Source: Actinacidiphila yanglinensis
GTDB lineage: Bacteria > Actinomycetota > Actinomycetes > Streptomycetales > Streptomycetaceae
Reading direction: 5' to 3'
Assembly: GCF_900107965.1 (NCBI RefSeq)
Contig: NZ_FNVU01000032.1
Coordinates: forward strand, 1-64,000
DNA length: 64,000 bases
The notes below the pieces were generated by a model. That model searched no databases and had not been told where the DNA came from. It saw nothing but the letters and a program-made list of their open reading frames with translations. The first letter of the stretch is position 1. Each line of letters begins with the position of its first letter. A program made the position numbers and the translations under genes. This document shows, piece by piece, positions 52,047-61,870 of the stretch.

Positions 52047-54908
52047 GTGTTCACGACATCCAGGCAGGACCGCGTACCGCAGCACGGCAGAAGTCCGCTA
52101 CCTCGATCCCGACCGCGGCTGTTCGGCGTCTCCGCGGCAGCGCTCGCGTGCACCGCGGCGGCGGTGCTCACCGCGGGCGCGCTGGCCACGGCGCCCGCGT
52201 CGGCGGCGACGGCCGTCGCGCACACCTACTACGTCTCCACCACCGGGAGCGACAGCAACAACGGCACCGCCACCACGACGCCGTTCCGCACCGTCCAGAA
52301 GTGCGCCGACCTCGCGCAGGCCGGCGACACCTGCTCGATCATGGGCGGCACGTACCACGAGACGGTCACGCCGGCGCACTCCGGAACGGCGGGCGCGCCC
52401 ATCAGCTTCACCCCCTACGGCGGGCAGCACGTCGTCATCGACGGCGCCGATCCGGTGACCGGCTGGAGCAAGGTCTCCGCCGCCGACCTGTCCACCCTCA
52501 CCGCCGCCGACTCCCATGTGACCGGCTCGCCGTTCGCCGGCGCGGTCGGCGCCGGCACCATGTACCAGGCGCCGTTGTCGGTGAACGCCTCCCTCGCCGG
52601 CAACGAGCTGTTCTACGACGGGACCGCGGCCAACCAGGCGCAGTGGCCCGACCCCGGAGTCGACCCCCTCACCCCGACGATCGAGTACGCGGGCACCGGC
52701 ACCACCGCCACCTCCATCGCCGACCCGGCGCTGACCGAGCCGGCGGGCTACTGGACCGGCGCGAGCGCGTACACCTCGCACTGGTACGACGTGCAGACCA
52801 CGGCGGTCACCTCCTCCGCGCCCGGGTCGGTCACCCTCGCGTCGAGCCCCAACCTCGGCCTGGAGGCGGGCAACCAGGTCCGCTACTACCTCTTCGGCAC
52901 CCTGGAGACCTTCTCGCACGCCGGGCAGTGGTTCTACGACAGGACCGCGCAGAAGCTCTACCTCTGGTCCCCGGACGGCAGTTCGCCGGCCTCCCATGCG
53001 GTCGAGGTGAAGCAGCGCACGTACGCCTTCGACTTCGGCGCCGTCAGCCACATCGCGGTCAACGCCCTGACTCTCAACGGCGCGACCGTCACCACCGGTG
53101 ACAGCAGCACCGACGTGGTGCTCACCCGGATCGACGCGGAGTACCCCTCGTCGTTCTCCACCGCCGCCACCTACATCCAGGGCAGCAAGGACACCGGCAT
53201 CATCCTGCGCGGCACCGGCAACTCGCTGCGGGACAGCACCGTCGCGCACAGCTCGGGCAACGGCGTGGTGCTGCTCGGCACCGGCAACCTGGTCTCGGGC
53301 ACGGTGATCCACGACGTGGACGCCATGGGCACCTACACCGCGGGCGTCAACATCGCGGGCAACAGCGAGACGGTCACCCGCAACACCATCTACCGCACCG
53401 GCCGTTCGGGCATCCTCGTCGACTGGCACGCGCTGACCCCGGCCACCACCGCCTCCGGCGAGACGTTCTCCTACAACGACATCTCCGGCTACGCCCGGCT
53501 CAGCGTCGACACCGGCGGCATCTACGCGGGCGTGAACCTGACCCTTCCGGGCAGCTCCATCGACCACAACTGGGTGCACGACGCGACCCCGCTGCCCCTG
53601 GTGAAGACCTACGCGCTGGCCGGGATCTACCTCGACGGCGGGACCGGCGGCGGCGAGGTCTACGACAACGTCGGCTGGAACCAGATCTTCGGCACCGTCT
53701 TCATGAACACCCACGGCCTGGGCACCAAGGTCTACGACAACGACGGCGGCGTCCAGCTGTACACCGGGACCTACGACTCCGGCACCGAGGTCGAGAACAA
53801 CATCGGCGCCGACCTCGCGGCCGTCTCCTCCGGCGGCGTCCTCATCGGCCACAACCTGCCGGCCGCCACCGCCCCGCTCTACGCCGACCCCGCCCCCGGC
53901 GGCACCGACTACCGCCTCCAGGCCGGCTCCCCGGCCCGCAACGCCGGCGCCGTCGTGTCCGGCATCACCCTCAACTACACCGACCCCCAACCGAGCATCG
54001 GCGCCTACCAGTACGGCGCCCCCTACTGGACCGCCGGCGCCTCCGGGACCGTCCCGGCCGGGCTGCTCTTCGCCACCGCCGGCACCGGCAGCTACACGGT
54101 GGCGGCCGGCGGCAGCACCGCGGTGCCGCTGAACGCCACCATGACCGACGGCAGCACCGCGAACGTGGCCGCCAGCAACGCCACGTACACCGTCGTCGAC
54201 CCCGCCACCGCGTCCGTCGACAGCAACGGCACCGTGCACGGACTGGCCACGGGCACCACGGTGGTCACCGTCCAGGCCGTCTACCAGGGCCAGGTGGCGA
54301 ACGGCAGGTACACGGTGACGGTGCCACCCGCGAGTTCCACGCTGCCGACCGGATACAGCCTCACCCACCTCGGCACCGACTTCTACGGCGGCGCCACCAA
54401 CGGCTATGCCACGGTATCCGGTTCGGGCAGCGGCACCATCGCCACCACCGGCTACAACATCTGGAGCAGCACCGACAGCGGCAGCTTCCTGCACACGGAG
54501 GTGTCCGGCACCGGTGACGTCACGGCGACCGTCACCATCACCGCGCAGTCCGTGCCGCCCTGCGGCGTCGGCCTGATGATCCGCGACGGCAGCGCCGCGA
54601 ACGCCAAGGAGATCAGCTTCCGTTCGCAGGACGGCGGGCTGCGGCTGGTCTACCGCAACGAGTCGACCCTGCCGAACACCGGTTACCTGACCACCGCGAA
54701 GCCGGTGATCACGCTGCCGGTGCAGCTCAAGCTGGTCAAGTCGGGCTCCACCTTCACCGCCACCTACAACACCGGTTCCGGCTGGACCGCGATGGGCACG
54801 ACGACCGCCACCATGGGCACCTCGCTCGAAGTCGGCCTGGGCATCTACTCCGGTGCCTACTCCGGCACGTCGGCGTCCTTCGACGACCTGGCCGCTGCCA
54901 CCGCCTGA
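52047..54908 (+). CDS. Secreted right-handed beta-helix polysaccharide-degrading protein
   Basis: A 953-residue secreted protein. GAGGGAGAA precedes the GTG at 52047. The signal ends near ATAPASA-AT, about residue 57. Residues 60-650 form a right-handed parallel beta-helix: YYVSTTGSDSNNGT opens the domain as in GH120/GH141- and lyase-type helices, NELFYDGTAANQAQWPD is a substrate-side loop, and NTIYRTGRSGILVDWH and HNWVHDA are rungs. A bacterial Ig-like domain (about 680-760) and a C-terminal concanavalin-like DUF1349-type domain (about 770-953, VGLMIRDGSAANAKEI) follow. Probably the extracellular enzyme that first attacks the polymer; lyase or glycosidase cannot be told. Confidence 0.75.
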   Translation: MFTTSRQDRVPQHGRSPLPRSRPRLFGVSAAALACTAAAVLTAGALATAPASAATAVAHTYYVSTTGSDSNNGTATTTPFRTVQKCADLAQAGDTCSIMGGTYHETVTPAHSGTAGAPISFTPYGGQHVVIDGADPVTGWSKVSAADLSTLTAADSHVTGSPFAGAVGAGTMYQAPLSVNASLAGNELFYDGTAANQAQWPDPGVDPLTPTIEYAGTGTTATSIADPALTEPAGYWTGASAYTSHWYDVQTTAVTSSAPGSVTLASSPNLGLEAGNQVRYYLFGTLETFSHAGQWFYDRTAQKLYLWSPDGSSPASHAVEVKQRTYAFDFGAVSHIAVNALTLNGATVTTGDSSTDVVLTRIDAEYPSSFSTAATYIQGSKDTGIILRGTGNSLRDSTVAHSSGNGVVLLGTGNLVSGTVIHDVDAMGTYTAGVNIAGNSETVTRNTIYRTGRSGILVDWHALTPATTASGETFSYNDISGYARLSVDTGGIYAGVNLTLPGSSIDHNWVHDATPLPLVKTYALAGIYLDGGTGGGEVYDNVGWNQIFGTVFMNTHGLGTKVYDNDGGVQLYTGTYDSGTEVENNIGADLAAVSSGGVLIGHNLPAATAPLYADPAPGGTDYRLQAGSPARNAGAVVSGITLNYTDPQPSIGAYQYGAPYWTAGASGTVPAGLLFATAGTGSYTVAAGGSTAVPLNATMTDGSTANVAASNATYTVVDPATASVDSNGTVHGLATGTTVVTVQAVYQGQVANGRYTVTVPPASSTLPTGYSLTHLGTDFYGGATNGYATVSGSGSGTIATTGYNIWSSTDSGSFLHTEVSGTGDVTATVTITAQSVPPCGVGLMIRDGSAANAKEISFRSQDGGLRLVYRNESTLPNTGYLTTAKPVITLPVQLKLVKSGSTFTATYNTGSGWTAMGTTTATMGTSLEVGLGIYSGAYSGTSASFDDLAAATA

Positions 54909-55030
54909 GCGCTCGGCCCGGCGCCCCCACCCCGGCCGTACGGCCCCGGCAGCCCGGCGCCTCGTCCTGACCGCCCCACGCGCGCACCTTGGCGCGCACC
55001 TTCGCGCGCTCCCCGGAGAGGACCCGCCCG

Positions 55031-57091
55031 ATGACGCAACCGCCCGCACCCGACCGCGACCTGTCGCCGTACACCGGCTGGACCCGCGCGCACTGGACGG
55101 CTGCGGCGGACCGGCTCCTCTCCGGGGTGCGCCCCTTCGCCTCCGACGGAAACGCGCTGATCGACCTGCCCGGCGACCACCCGAGCGACTCCGGCCGCTG
55201 GTGCGACGGGCTCGAGGGCTTCGCCCGCACCTTCCTGCTCGCCGCCTTCCGGCTCGGCGGCCACCCACCCGTCTCCCACGGCCCGTTGGCGCAGCTCGCC
55301 GACTTCTACGCCCGCGGCCTGGCACACGGCACCGACCCCCGCGCCGCGGACCGCTGGCCGACACTGCGGGAGAAGGGCCAGGCGAAGGTGGAGTGCGCGT
55401 CGATCGCGCTCGCCCTGCACCTGACCCGCGGATGGATATGGGACCGGCTGCACGACGACGTGCGCGCACGGACCGTCGCGTGGATGTCCGCGATGCTCGG
55501 CGCGGCCACCCCCGCCAACAACTGGCTCTGGTTCCGCTGCGTCACGGAGGCGTTCCTGCGCTCGGTCGGCGGCCCCTGGAGCCCGGCCGACATCGCGCAC
55601 GCGATCGAGCGGACCGAGTCCTGGTACGCCGGCGACGGCTGGTACTCCGACGGCGACTTCGGCGCGGGACCGCGCAACTTCGACCACTACAACGGCTGGG
55701 CGATGCTGTTCTACCCCCTGTGGTACTGCGCGATCTCCGGCCCGGACGCGGAACCCGGGCTGCGGCAGCGCTACTCCGGCCGGCTCGACCGCCATCTCGC
55801 CGACGCCCAGTACCTGGTGGGCGCCGACGGCGGCCCGCTCTTCCACGGGCGCTCCCTCACCTACCGGTTCGCGACGCTCGCGCCGTTCTGGACCGGCGCC
55901 CTCTTCGACGCGACCCCGCTGAGCCCCGGGCTGACCCGGCGGATCGGCAGCGGGGTGCTGCGGTACTTCCTGCGGTCCGGGGCGGTCGACGCGCACGGCC
56001 TGCTGCCCCTCGGCTGGCACGGCGCGTTCCCGGCCATCCGGCAGACGTACTCCGGCGCCGGCTCCCCGTACTGGGCGAGCAAGGGCTTCGCCGGGCTGCT
56101 GCTCCCCGCGGACCATCCGGTGTGGACCGCGGTCGAGGAGCCGCTGCCGGTCGAACGCGGCGACGTACACGTCACGTTGACCGCGCCCGGCTGGCTGGTG
56201 TCCGGCACCCGCGGCGACGGAGTGGTCAGGGTCGTCAACCACGGCGGTGACCACACGGCGCCGGGCCGTACCGGGTTCGACGAGCCCTGCTACGACCGGT
56301 ACGCCTACTCCACCGCGTGCGGCCCCGACCTGGGGGAGCCGGACCCCGCCGCACCGGTGGACTCGCACGTGGCCCTGATCGCCGCCGACGGCCGGGCCTC
56401 GGTCCGCCGCCCGTACCAACGCCTGTTCCTGCGCGGCCGGGTGGGCGTCTCCCGGCACCGCGCGCACTGGCCCCACGAGCCGGCCCGCCACGGCGACCCG
56501 CCCCGCACCCGGCTCGGCCCCGTGCTGACCACCGCGTCCGTGCTGCGCGGCGCCGTGGAGGTGCGGATCGTCCGGATCGATGGCCCCGACTCCCGTACGG
56601 ACGAACCCTTTCCGGCGGACGAGCCGCACGCACGCCCTCCCGACCGCCCCGGTCCGTGGCGCCTGCGGGTCGGCGGCGCCGCACTCGCCGCCGCCTGGCC
56701 GGACGCGCTGGTCACCGGGACCGGCGGGGGCAGTGCCCGCGTCACCGCCCCGGACCGCGGCCTGACCAGCGCCGTGCTGATGCTCTCCGGGGCCGGCCGG
56801 TACGGCGTGATCCGGCGCCGCGACGCCAACGCGTTCGGCCGGTGGTCGGCCTGCCCGTGGGTGGAGACGGCCGCGCCGGTCGTGAGCGGCGAGATCCACA
56901 CCGTCGCCGTGGTGCTCGGCGGATCCGACAACACCCCGGCGGGGGTACGGATCGCGGTGCGCCGCGGAGGTCCGGACGAGCCCGGCGACGTCGTCACGGT
57001 GACCTGGCCGGACGGCGCGTGCGACGTCGTGCCGCTCGACCCGGAACCGACCGCGCCCGCTGCTGCCGGACCGCCCGGCCCGCGACCGTAG
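55031..57091 (+). CDS. DUF2264 enzyme, probably a glucuronidase-like glycosidase
   Basis: A 686-residue cytoplasmic protein. GGAGAGGA precedes the ATG at 55031. The DUF2264 domain (about 12-360) is an (alpha/alpha) barrel: SDSGRWCDGLEGFARTFLLAAF, WLWFRCVTEAFLRSVGG, GWYSDGDFGAGPRNFDHYNGWAM and YWASKGFAGLLLP. Some DUF2264 proteins have been placed, as I recall, in glycoside hydrolase family GH154 with beta-glucuronidase activity, but I cannot verify this here. The C-terminal 300 residues are beta-rich. Position in the locus and the CE7 neighbour make a uronate-trimming role likely. Confidence 0.75.
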   Translation: MTQPPAPDRDLSPYTGWTRAHWTAAADRLLSGVRPFASDGNALIDLPGDHPSDSGRWCDGLEGFARTFLLAAFRLGGHPPVSHGPLAQLADFYARGLAHGTDPRAADRWPTLREKGQAKVECASIALALHLTRGWIWDRLHDDVRARTVAWMSAMLGAATPANNWLWFRCVTEAFLRSVGGPWSPADIAHAIERTESWYAGDGWYSDGDFGAGPRNFDHYNGWAMLFYPLWYCAISGPDAEPGLRQRYSGRLDRHLADAQYLVGADGGPLFHGRSLTYRFATLAPFWTGALFDATPLSPGLTRRIGSGVLRYFLRSGAVDAHGLLPLGWHGAFPAIRQTYSGAGSPYWASKGFAGLLLPADHPVWTAVEEPLPVERGDVHVTLTAPGWLVSGTRGDGVVRVVNHGGDHTAPGRTGFDEPCYDRYAYSTACGPDLGEPDPAAPVDSHVALIAADGRASVRRPYQRLFLRGRVGVSRHRAHWPHEPARHGDPPRTRLGPVLTTASVLRGAVEVRIVRIDGPDSRTDEPFPADEPHARPPDRPGPWRLRVGGAALAAAWPDALVTGTGGGSARVTAPDRGLTSAVLMLSGAGRYGVIRRRDANAFGRWSACPWVETAAPVVSGEIHTVAVVLGGSDNTPAGVRIAVRRGGPDEPGDVVTVTWPDGACDVVPLDPEPTAPAAAGPPGPRP

Positions 57092-57195
57092 CGCCCGTGC
57101 CCTCGGGTACGTGCGCCCGCACGCTCTCGGGTCCGGGTGTTCGTACGCCCGGACCCGAACTCCGCACCGCCGTCCGACGAATGGAATCCACCGCA

Positions 57196-58236
57196 ATGGC
57201 ACTGTTCGATCTGTCCCTCAGCGAGCTCCACGAGTACCACCACACCCCCGAACCACCCGCCGACTTCGAGGAGTTCTGGACCAGGACACTCGCCGAGGCG
57301 GACACCTTCCCGCTCGCGCCGCGCTTCGTCCGGCACGACGCGGCGCTCCCCAATGTCGCCGTGTACGACGTGCGGTTCGCGGGCTGGGGAGGCGACGAGG
57401 TGCACGCGTGGCTGCTGGTGCCGGGCGCGGCCCCGGGCCCGGTGCCGTGCGTGGTGCAGTACCTCGGCTACGGCAGCGGGCGCGGCTACCCGCACGACCA
57501 CACCCTGTGGGCCGCGGCCGGCTGGGCGGTGCTGGTGATGGACACCCGCGGGGTGAGCGGCGTGTCGGGGCTGCCCGGATCGACGCCCGACCCGCACACC
57601 GGATCGGGGCCGCAGGTACCGGGGTTCGTGACCCGGGGCATCCAGGACCCCGAACAGTATTACTACCGGCGGGTGTTCACCGACGCGGTACGTGCCGTCC
57701 GGGTTGCCGCGGTGGCGCCGGGGGTCGATCCGCACCGCGTGGTGGTGGCCGGCGGCAGCCAGGGCGGCGCCATCGCGCAGGCCGTCGCGGCACTGCACAC
57801 CGTCGTCGCACCCGCGCCGGACGCGCCCGCGCCGATCGCCGCGCTGATCGACGTCCCGTTCCTCACCCACATCAGGCGCGCGGTCGACGTCACCGACGCG
57901 GATCCGTACCAGGAACTGGTGCGGTACCTGGCCACCCGACGCCACGACGTGGAGCGGGTGTTCGCGACCCTGGCGTACTTCGACGGCCTGCACATGGCCG
58001 CGTTCGGCCGGGTGCCCGCGCTGTACTCGGTCGCGCTGCGCGACCCGGTGTGCCCGCCGTCGACCGTCTTCGCGGCCTACCACGCCTGGCCGGCGCCCAA
58101 GGAGATCACGGTGTGGCCGTACAACCAGCACGAGGGAGGCGGCTCCGAGCAGCGGGGCGTGCAGTTGCGCTGGCTGCGGAAGCTGCTGGGCGGCGCGTCG
58201 GCCGACACACCGGGCATTTCCGTTCTTTCTCAGTAG
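57196..58236 (+). CDS. CE7 acetylxylan esterase / cephalosporin-C deacetylase
   Basis: A 346-residue intracellular alpha/beta hydrolase that removes acetyl groups from imported oligosaccharides. The ATG at 57196 starts the usual MxLFDLxLxEL opening; the ATG five codons earlier has no ribosome binding site. Nucleophile Ser188 in AGGSQGG, late His in YNQHEGGG. The family RGQ motif reads RGV (DTRGVSG), a small deviation near the oxyanion site. It is the last of seven same-strand genes and so completes a transport-plus-degradation unit for an acetylated glycan. Confidence 0.86.
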   Translation: MALFDLSLSELHEYHHTPEPPADFEEFWTRTLAEADTFPLAPRFVRHDAALPNVAVYDVRFAGWGGDEVHAWLLVPGAAPGPVPCVVQYLGYGSGRGYPHDHTLWAAAGWAVLVMDTRGVSGVSGLPGSTPDPHTGSGPQVPGFVTRGIQDPEQYYYRRVFTDAVRAVRVAAVAPGVDPHRVVVAGGSQGGAIAQAVAALHTVVAPAPDAPAPIAALIDVPFLTHIRRAVDVTDADPYQELVRYLATRRHDVERVFATLAYFDGLHMAAFGRVPALYSVALRDPVCPPSTVFAAYHAWPAPKEITVWPYNQHEGGGSEQRGVQLRWLRKLLGGASADTPGISVLSQ

Positions 58237-58347
58237 GGTGTGGGTATTCCGGTCCACCGTGTCGGCGTCCCTGCGTCCGCTGCCGAGGGCGGGCGGCAGG
58301 GACGCCGCGAGGTCGGGGACGCGCGACCGAGACACGAGGAGCACGCC

Positions 58348-58857
58348 ATGACGGAGCCGGCCGCCGAGCGGAGCGAGGCCACGAGCGCGCCCACCAGCGA
58401 GTCGGCGACCGCGCACGGGCGGATCGTGGTCGGCGTCGACGGCTCCGACCCGTCCCTGCACGCGCTGCGCTGGGCCGACCGCCAGGCCCTGCTGACCGGG
58501 GCGTCCCTGGAAGCGGTGATGGCCTGGGAGATGCCCGCGTCGTTCGGCTGGGGCGGCGCGGTGCCGGGCCTGCCGGAGGGGTACGACATGGGCGAGTCCG
58601 CGGCGCGTGCCCTGCGGGAGGCGGTGGACAACGCCCTGCCGCCCGAGCGGGCCGCCGCCGCCAACCCGGTCACGGTCATGGGCAACCCGGCGCAGGTCAT
58701 CCTCGACCGGGGCGAGGGGGCGGAGCTCATCGTGGTCGGCGTCCGCGGGCACGGCACCTTCCGCGCGACCCTGCTCGGCTCGGTCAGCCACACGGTGACG
58801 CTGCACGCGTCGTGCCCGGTGGTCGTCATCCGCGGCGAGGCGGAGCAGGCGGACTGA
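58348..58857 (+). CDS. Universal stress protein, UspA family
   Basis: A 169-residue cytoplasmic protein. GAGGAG precedes the ATG. The Usp fold opens with RIVVGVDGSDPSLHALRWA, contains the middle strand LEAVMAWEMP and ends with the ATP-binding segment VGVRGHGTFRATLLGSVSHTV near 131-151, so it should bind ATP. Single-domain, unlike the tandem Usps of many streptomycetes. It lies just after the glycan locus but probably has its own promoter. Role in stress survival is by family. Confidence 0.88.
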   Translation: MTEPAAERSEATSAPTSESATAHGRIVVGVDGSDPSLHALRWADRQALLTGASLEAVMAWEMPASFGWGGAVPGLPEGYDMGESAARALREAVDNALPPERAAAANPVTVMGNPAQVILDRGEGAELIVVGVRGHGTFRATLLGSVSHTVTLHASCPVVVIRGEAEQAD

Positions 58858-58889
58858 GCCTGAGCGGACTGAGCCGGGGCTCCGGCAGC

Positions 58890-58923
58890 CCCCGCCGGTC
58901 CCGCCCGGGCGGGACCGGCGGGG
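58890..58923. terminator. Perfect 34-bp palindrome downstream of the Usp gene
   Basis: 17 bases (58890-58906) are perfectly complementary to the next 17 (58907-58923), with no loop. A shorter dyad with the same core, CCGCCCGGGCGG, follows at about 58970. Most likely a transcription terminator. Confidence 0.6.
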
Positions 58924-59089
58924 TCCTCCGCCCCCTTCCGAGCGGGGCCGCCGGTTCCTCCGCCCGTCCCGCCCGGGCGGAATCCCGGGCTCCTCCACCT
59001 CCACCCCGGCGACCCGCGATGTGCGGAGTTGTCCACAGGCTGTGCGGGCGGCCTCACCGAAGGCGGGCGCGGCGGAGCATCATGGGGTC

Positions 59090-60931
59090 ATGAACGAGAT
59101 CACCGGGTCCGCCGTCGGGCCCATGTCGGAAGCCGGCGCCATGCCGGCGTGGGAGACGCGGTTCCGCGCTCCTCGGGTGGGCCTGCCGGAATGGGCCGAG
59201 GACGCCCCGGACCGCAGCCTGTTCGTGTCCAACGTCACGGGGACGTACGAGCTCTACGCGTGGGACCGCGCCACCGGCGGGCGCCGCCAGGTCACCGACC
59301 GGCCGAACGGCACGACGGACGGCACCCTCAGCAGGGACGGCGCGTGGGTCTGGTGGTTCTCCGACACCGACGGCGACGAGTTCGGTGTGTGGATGAAGCA
59401 GCCGTTCGGCGGCGGTGACGACGTACCGGCCGCGCCGGACCTCGCCCCCTCCTACCCGGCGGGCCTCGCCCTCGGTGTCGGCGGCCTCGCCGTGATCGGC
59501 CGCTCCACGGACGACGCGGGCACCTCCGTCCACGTCGTGCCCCCGACCGGGGAGGGGTACGAGATCTACCGGCACCCCGAGTCCGGCGGCGTCGGCGACC
59601 TCTCGGAGGACGGCACGCTCGTCGTGATCGAGCACACCGAGCACGGCGACGCGATGCACAGCGCGCTGCGGGTGCTGCGGGTGTCCGACGGCGCCACCGT
59701 CGCGGAGCTGGACGACACCGACGGCGGGCGGCGCGAGCTGGGCCTGGACTGCCTCGGCTTCGCGCCGGTCCCGGGTGACACCCGGCTGCTCGTCGGCCAC
59801 CAGCGCACCGACCGCTGGCTGCCGATGCTCTGGGACATCGCCGACGGCACCCAGACCGAGCTGGCCTTCGACCTGCCCGGCGACGTGCACGCCGAGTGGT
59901 ATCCGGACGGCGCGGCCCTGCTGGTGGTGCACGACTTCCACGCCCGCGGCGAGCTGTTCCGGTACGACCTGGCGGACGGCTCGCTGACCCGGCTGGACAC
60001 GCCGGCCGGCAGCGTGAGCGGGGCGACCGCGCGCCCCGACGGCGCGGTGGAGTACCTGTGGTCGTCGGCCGAGCAGCCTCCGGCGGTGCGCTCCACCGCG
60101 GGCGGCATCGTCCTGGAGGCGCCGGGGCTGCGCGCCCCGGACTCGGTCCCGGTGGAGGACGTGTGGGTCGACGGACCCGGCGGGCGGATCCACGCCCTGA
60201 TCCAGCGGCCGAAGTCCGACGGAGGCGACGGTCCGGCCACCGGTCCGTTCCCGACGGTCTTCGAGATCCACGGCGGTCCCACCTGGCACGACTCGGACTC
60301 CTTCGCCGCCGGCCCGGCCGCCTGGCTCGACCACGGCTTCGCCGTCGTCCGGGTCAACTACCGCGGCTCCACCGGCTACGGCCGGGAGTGGACCGACGCG
60401 CTCAAGCACCGGGTCGGCCTGATCGAGCTGGAGGACATCGCCGCGGTGCGGGAGTGGGCGATCTCCTCGGGTCTCGCCGACCCGTCCCGGCTGGTGCTGA
60501 CCGGCGGCTCCTGGGGCGGCTACCTGACCCTGCTCGGCCTCGGCACCCAGCCCGAGGCGTGGACGGTCGGCATCGCCGCGGTCCCCGTCGCCGACTACGC
60601 GACGGCGTACGCCGACGAGATGGAGGCGCTCAAGGCCCTGGACCGCACCCTCTTCGGCGGCTCCCCGCAGGAGGTCCCGGACCGGTACGAGACGTCCTCG
60701 CCGATCAGCTACGTCGACAAGGTCGCCGCCCCCGTCTACATCAGTGCGGGCACCAACGACCCGCGCTGCCCGATACGCCAGATCGACAACTACGTGGAGC
60801 GGCTGCGCGCCCTCGACAAGCCGCACGAGGTGTACCGCTACGACGCGGGACACGGCTCGCTGGTCGTCGAGGAGCGGATCAAGCAGGTCCGGCTGGAGCT
60901 GGCCTTCGCGCTACGCCACGTGGGCGGCTGA
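59090..60931 (+). CDS. S9-family prolyl oligopeptidase-like peptidase
   Basis: A 613-residue serine peptidase of the S9C/acylaminoacyl type, cytoplasmic. Residues about 25-365 are a WD-like propeller (YELYAWDRATGGRRQVT, WSSAEQPPAVRS) gating the active site; residues 380-613 are the alpha/beta hydrolase. Nucleophile Ser near 474 in LTGGSWGGYLTLLG, Asp in YISAGTNDPRC, His in YDAGHGS near 590. The ATG follows CATCAT (59078-59083) by six bases with no ribosome binding site, hinting at a leaderless message. It overlaps the convergent SURF1 gene by 21 bases. Likely clears short peptides. Confidence 0.87.
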   Translation: MNEITGSAVGPMSEAGAMPAWETRFRAPRVGLPEWAEDAPDRSLFVSNVTGTYELYAWDRATGGRRQVTDRPNGTTDGTLSRDGAWVWWFSDTDGDEFGVWMKQPFGGGDDVPAAPDLAPSYPAGLALGVGGLAVIGRSTDDAGTSVHVVPPTGEGYEIYRHPESGGVGDLSEDGTLVVIEHTEHGDAMHSALRVLRVSDGATVAELDDTDGGRRELGLDCLGFAPVPGDTRLLVGHQRTDRWLPMLWDIADGTQTELAFDLPGDVHAEWYPDGAALLVVHDFHARGELFRYDLADGSLTRLDTPAGSVSGATARPDGAVEYLWSSAEQPPAVRSTAGGIVLEAPGLRAPDSVPVEDVWVDGPGGRIHALIQRPKSDGGDGPATGPFPTVFEIHGGPTWHDSDSFAAGPAAWLDHGFAVVRVNYRGSTGYGREWTDALKHRVGLIELEDIAAVREWAISSGLADPSRLVLTGGSWGGYLTLLGLGTQPEAWTVGIAAVPVADYATAYADEMEALKALDRTLFGGSPQEVPDRYETSSPISYVDKVAAPVYISAGTNDPRCPIRQIDNYVERLRALDKPHEVYRYDAGHGSLVVEERIKQVRLELAFALRHVGG

Positions 60932-61864
60932 CCCGGCCGACGCCGTCTCCCGGGCTCCCTCGGTGTCCTGCTCCCCCGGCTCGTCGCCCGCCAGTGGCGG
61001 GTCGGGGGCGGCGGGATCGCCCGGGCCGTCCGGACCACCGGATCCACCGGGACCGTCCGGGCCGTCGGGCTGGTCCGGGAGGATGCCGAGCGCGGCGTCG
61101 GCCCGCGCCTCGGCCTCGCGGCGGACGAACCGGAACCACATGAAGACCGCGAAGCCCGCGAAGACGAACCACTGCCCGGTGTACCCGAGGTTCTGGAACG
61201 CCTTGAGGTCCAGGCCGCTGTTGGGCGGCGCCGCCGGGGGCACCGCGACCAGCGGCTTCGCGGGGTGGTTGGCGGTGATCCACCCGCCGTAGACGGGATA
61301 GGGCAGCACATTGACCAGGGAGGCGCCGCTGATGATGCCGAGCTGACCGGGGGGCAGCGCACCGCTCACGTCCACGCCGGTGGTGTCGGTGGTCTCGGGG
61401 TACTGCACGGCCCCGGTGACCGTCACCGTCCCGGTGGGCGCGGCGGGCACCGTACCGGCCCGGGCGGCGTCGTCGGCCTTGCCCGGCAGCCACCCGCGGA
61501 CCACGGGAAGCACGGCGCCGTTGGACAGCCGCAGCGGGGTGAGGACGTAGAAGCCGTCGTGGTTGTCGAGCAGGCGGTTCGGGACGAGGAGTTGGTGCGC
61601 GGTGTCGTAGTGGCCGGTGGCGCTGACGATCCGCCCGGAGTCGTCGCTCCCGACCACGGAGCCGGTCTTCGGCAGTACCCGGGAGAGCGGCACCGGTGCG
61701 GCCTCGGCGGTCCGCTGCTGGTCGTGCTCGGCGTGCTTGTGCTGGTCGACCCGCGTGTCGAACCGGCTCAGCTGCCAGCTGCCCATGAACACGCAGACCG
61801 GTACGGCCAGCAGTGCGAGCAGGGTGACCGCCAGCCAGCGCGGGGTGAGCAGGAACCGGTACAC
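60911..61864 (-). CDS. SURF1-family protein, cytochrome oxidase assembly
   Basis: A 317-residue two-pass membrane protein of the SURF1 family, which helps insert haem a during assembly of the aa3-type cytochrome c oxidase. First membrane span LAVTLLALLAVPVCVFMGSWQLSR near 11-34 contains the family GxWQLxR motif; the large outside domain carries VLPVVRGWLPG; the second span is WFVFAGFAVFMWFRF near 240-255. The last 60 residues are Pro/Gly/Asp-rich. The GTG start is leaderless after TACCGT. Convergent with, and overlapping, the S9 peptidase gene. Confidence 0.87.
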   Translation of the reverse strand: MYRFLLTPRWLAVTLLALLAVPVCVFMGSWQLSRFDTRVDQHKHAEHDQQRTAEAAPVPLSRVLPKTGSVVGSDDSGRIVSATGHYDTAHQLLVPNRLLDNHDGFYVLTPLRLSNGAVLPVVRGWLPGKADDAARAGTVPAAPTGTVTVTGAVQYPETTDTTGVDVSGALPPGQLGIISGASLVNVLPYPVYGGWITANHPAKPLVAVPPAAPPNSGLDLKAFQNLGYTGQWFVFAGFAVFMWFRFVRREAEARADAALGILPDQPDGPDGPGGSGGPDGPGDPAAPDPPLAGDEPGEQDTEGARETASAGSAAHVA

Positions 61865-61870
61865 GCCACC

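Noticed and set aside
52098..55469. 1123-codon minus-strand frame opposite the beta-helix and DUF2264 genes
   Set aside because: Runs across two real plus-strand genes; Gly/Arg/Asp-rich translation, no start signal.
56305..59004. 899-codon minus-strand frame opposite the DUF2264, CE7 and Usp genes
   Set aside because: Crosses three plus-strand genes with recognisable domains, so it is a shadow.
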